From NCBI GenBank assembly GCA_019747875.1, contig JAIEQI010000055.1:52461-116460 (forward strand): 64,000 nt of DNA. Direction: 5' to 3'. The DNA comes from Candidatus Obscuribacterales bacterium (GTDB lineage: Bacteria; Cyanobacteriota; Vampirovibrionia; Obscuribacterales; Obscuribacteraceae). Below the pieces are notes generated by a model that was given only the letters and a program-made list of their open reading frames with translations, made no database searches and had not been told where the DNA came from. Of the stretch, positions 63,990 to 64,000 are shown piece after piece; position 1 is the first letter of the stretch, and every line of letters begins with the position of its first letter. The position numbers and the translations under genes are program-made.

Positions 63990-64000
63990 ATCTGCTATGA

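Overview
The window is a densely coded bacterial chromosome segment. It holds about 55 protein genes, one tmRNA gene, and no other RNA gene that I could recognise. Many proteins carry Sec signal peptides plus tetratricopeptide (TPR) or other helical repeats. There are also a lipobox lipoprotein, secreted caspase-like proteases, a two-domain retropepsin-like protease, an M23 peptidase, and a 1526-residue Gly/Ala/Ser-repeat surface protein. This TPR-rich, secretome-rich gene content and the moderate GC resemble large-genome environmental bacteria such as Vampirovibrionia/Obscuribacterales (Melainabacteria). That placement is an inference from style; the window holds no rRNA or conserved marker set to prove it.

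Layout. 0.1-7.4 kb: a LURP-one-like protein, an Hsp70 that lacks most of the lid, a conserved hypothetical, a block of palindromic REP-like repeats, a membrane fatty-acid-hydroxylase-type enzyme, a secreted unknown and a TPR/retropepsin protein. 7.5-10 kb: a tight three-gene cassette (radical SAM enzyme, DNA-methylase-like enzyme, small nucleotidyltransferase) whose genes overlap and which has an 11-bp inverted repeat upstream. 10-21.8 kb: HEAT/TPR proteins, a three-gene run of unknowns, nitronate monooxygenase, a lipoprotein and more repeat proteins. 21.8-26.3 kb: the giant glycine-rich protein. 26.5-32.2 kb: an esterase, an ABC exporter, a prolyl-4-hydroxylase-like dioxygenase and a poly-Q TPR protein.

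32.2-38.8 kb is the most striking part. It is a toxin/defence-type island with Fic (AMP-transferase fold), a ribbon-helix-helix protein, an ApeA-like HEPN protein, a winged-helix/AbiU2-like HEPN fusion, HipB, HipA, and a third hip-operon gene with a HEPN-like motif. Several palindromic operator candidates lie in its promoters. The Fic/RHH pair is bracketed by identical 21-bp direct repeats, and the island abuts the 3' end of ssrA (tmRNA, minus strand, 38829-39210, tag ANDNVVQLRPALRAVA), a classical integration hotspot.

39.2-53.9 kb: repeat arrays, a low-complexity membrane protein, a prmA/TPR operon, two paralogous glucosaminidase-like proteins (one with a roughly 50-residue arginine-rich tract, the other behind a strongly structured leader), an LprI-like lysozyme-inhibitor protein, an SRPBCC protein, an M23 peptidase and a secreted caspase/TPR protein. 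These suggest a cell-wall and envelope remodelling neighbourhood. 54-64 kb: an unusual fusion of a solute-binding protein to a bestrophin-like DUF4239 membrane domain, a CPCC zinc-knuckle-type protein, a protein resembling only the N-terminal part of HerA-like ATPases, an ADP-ribosylglycohydrolase, a second secreted caspase-like protein and small unknowns.
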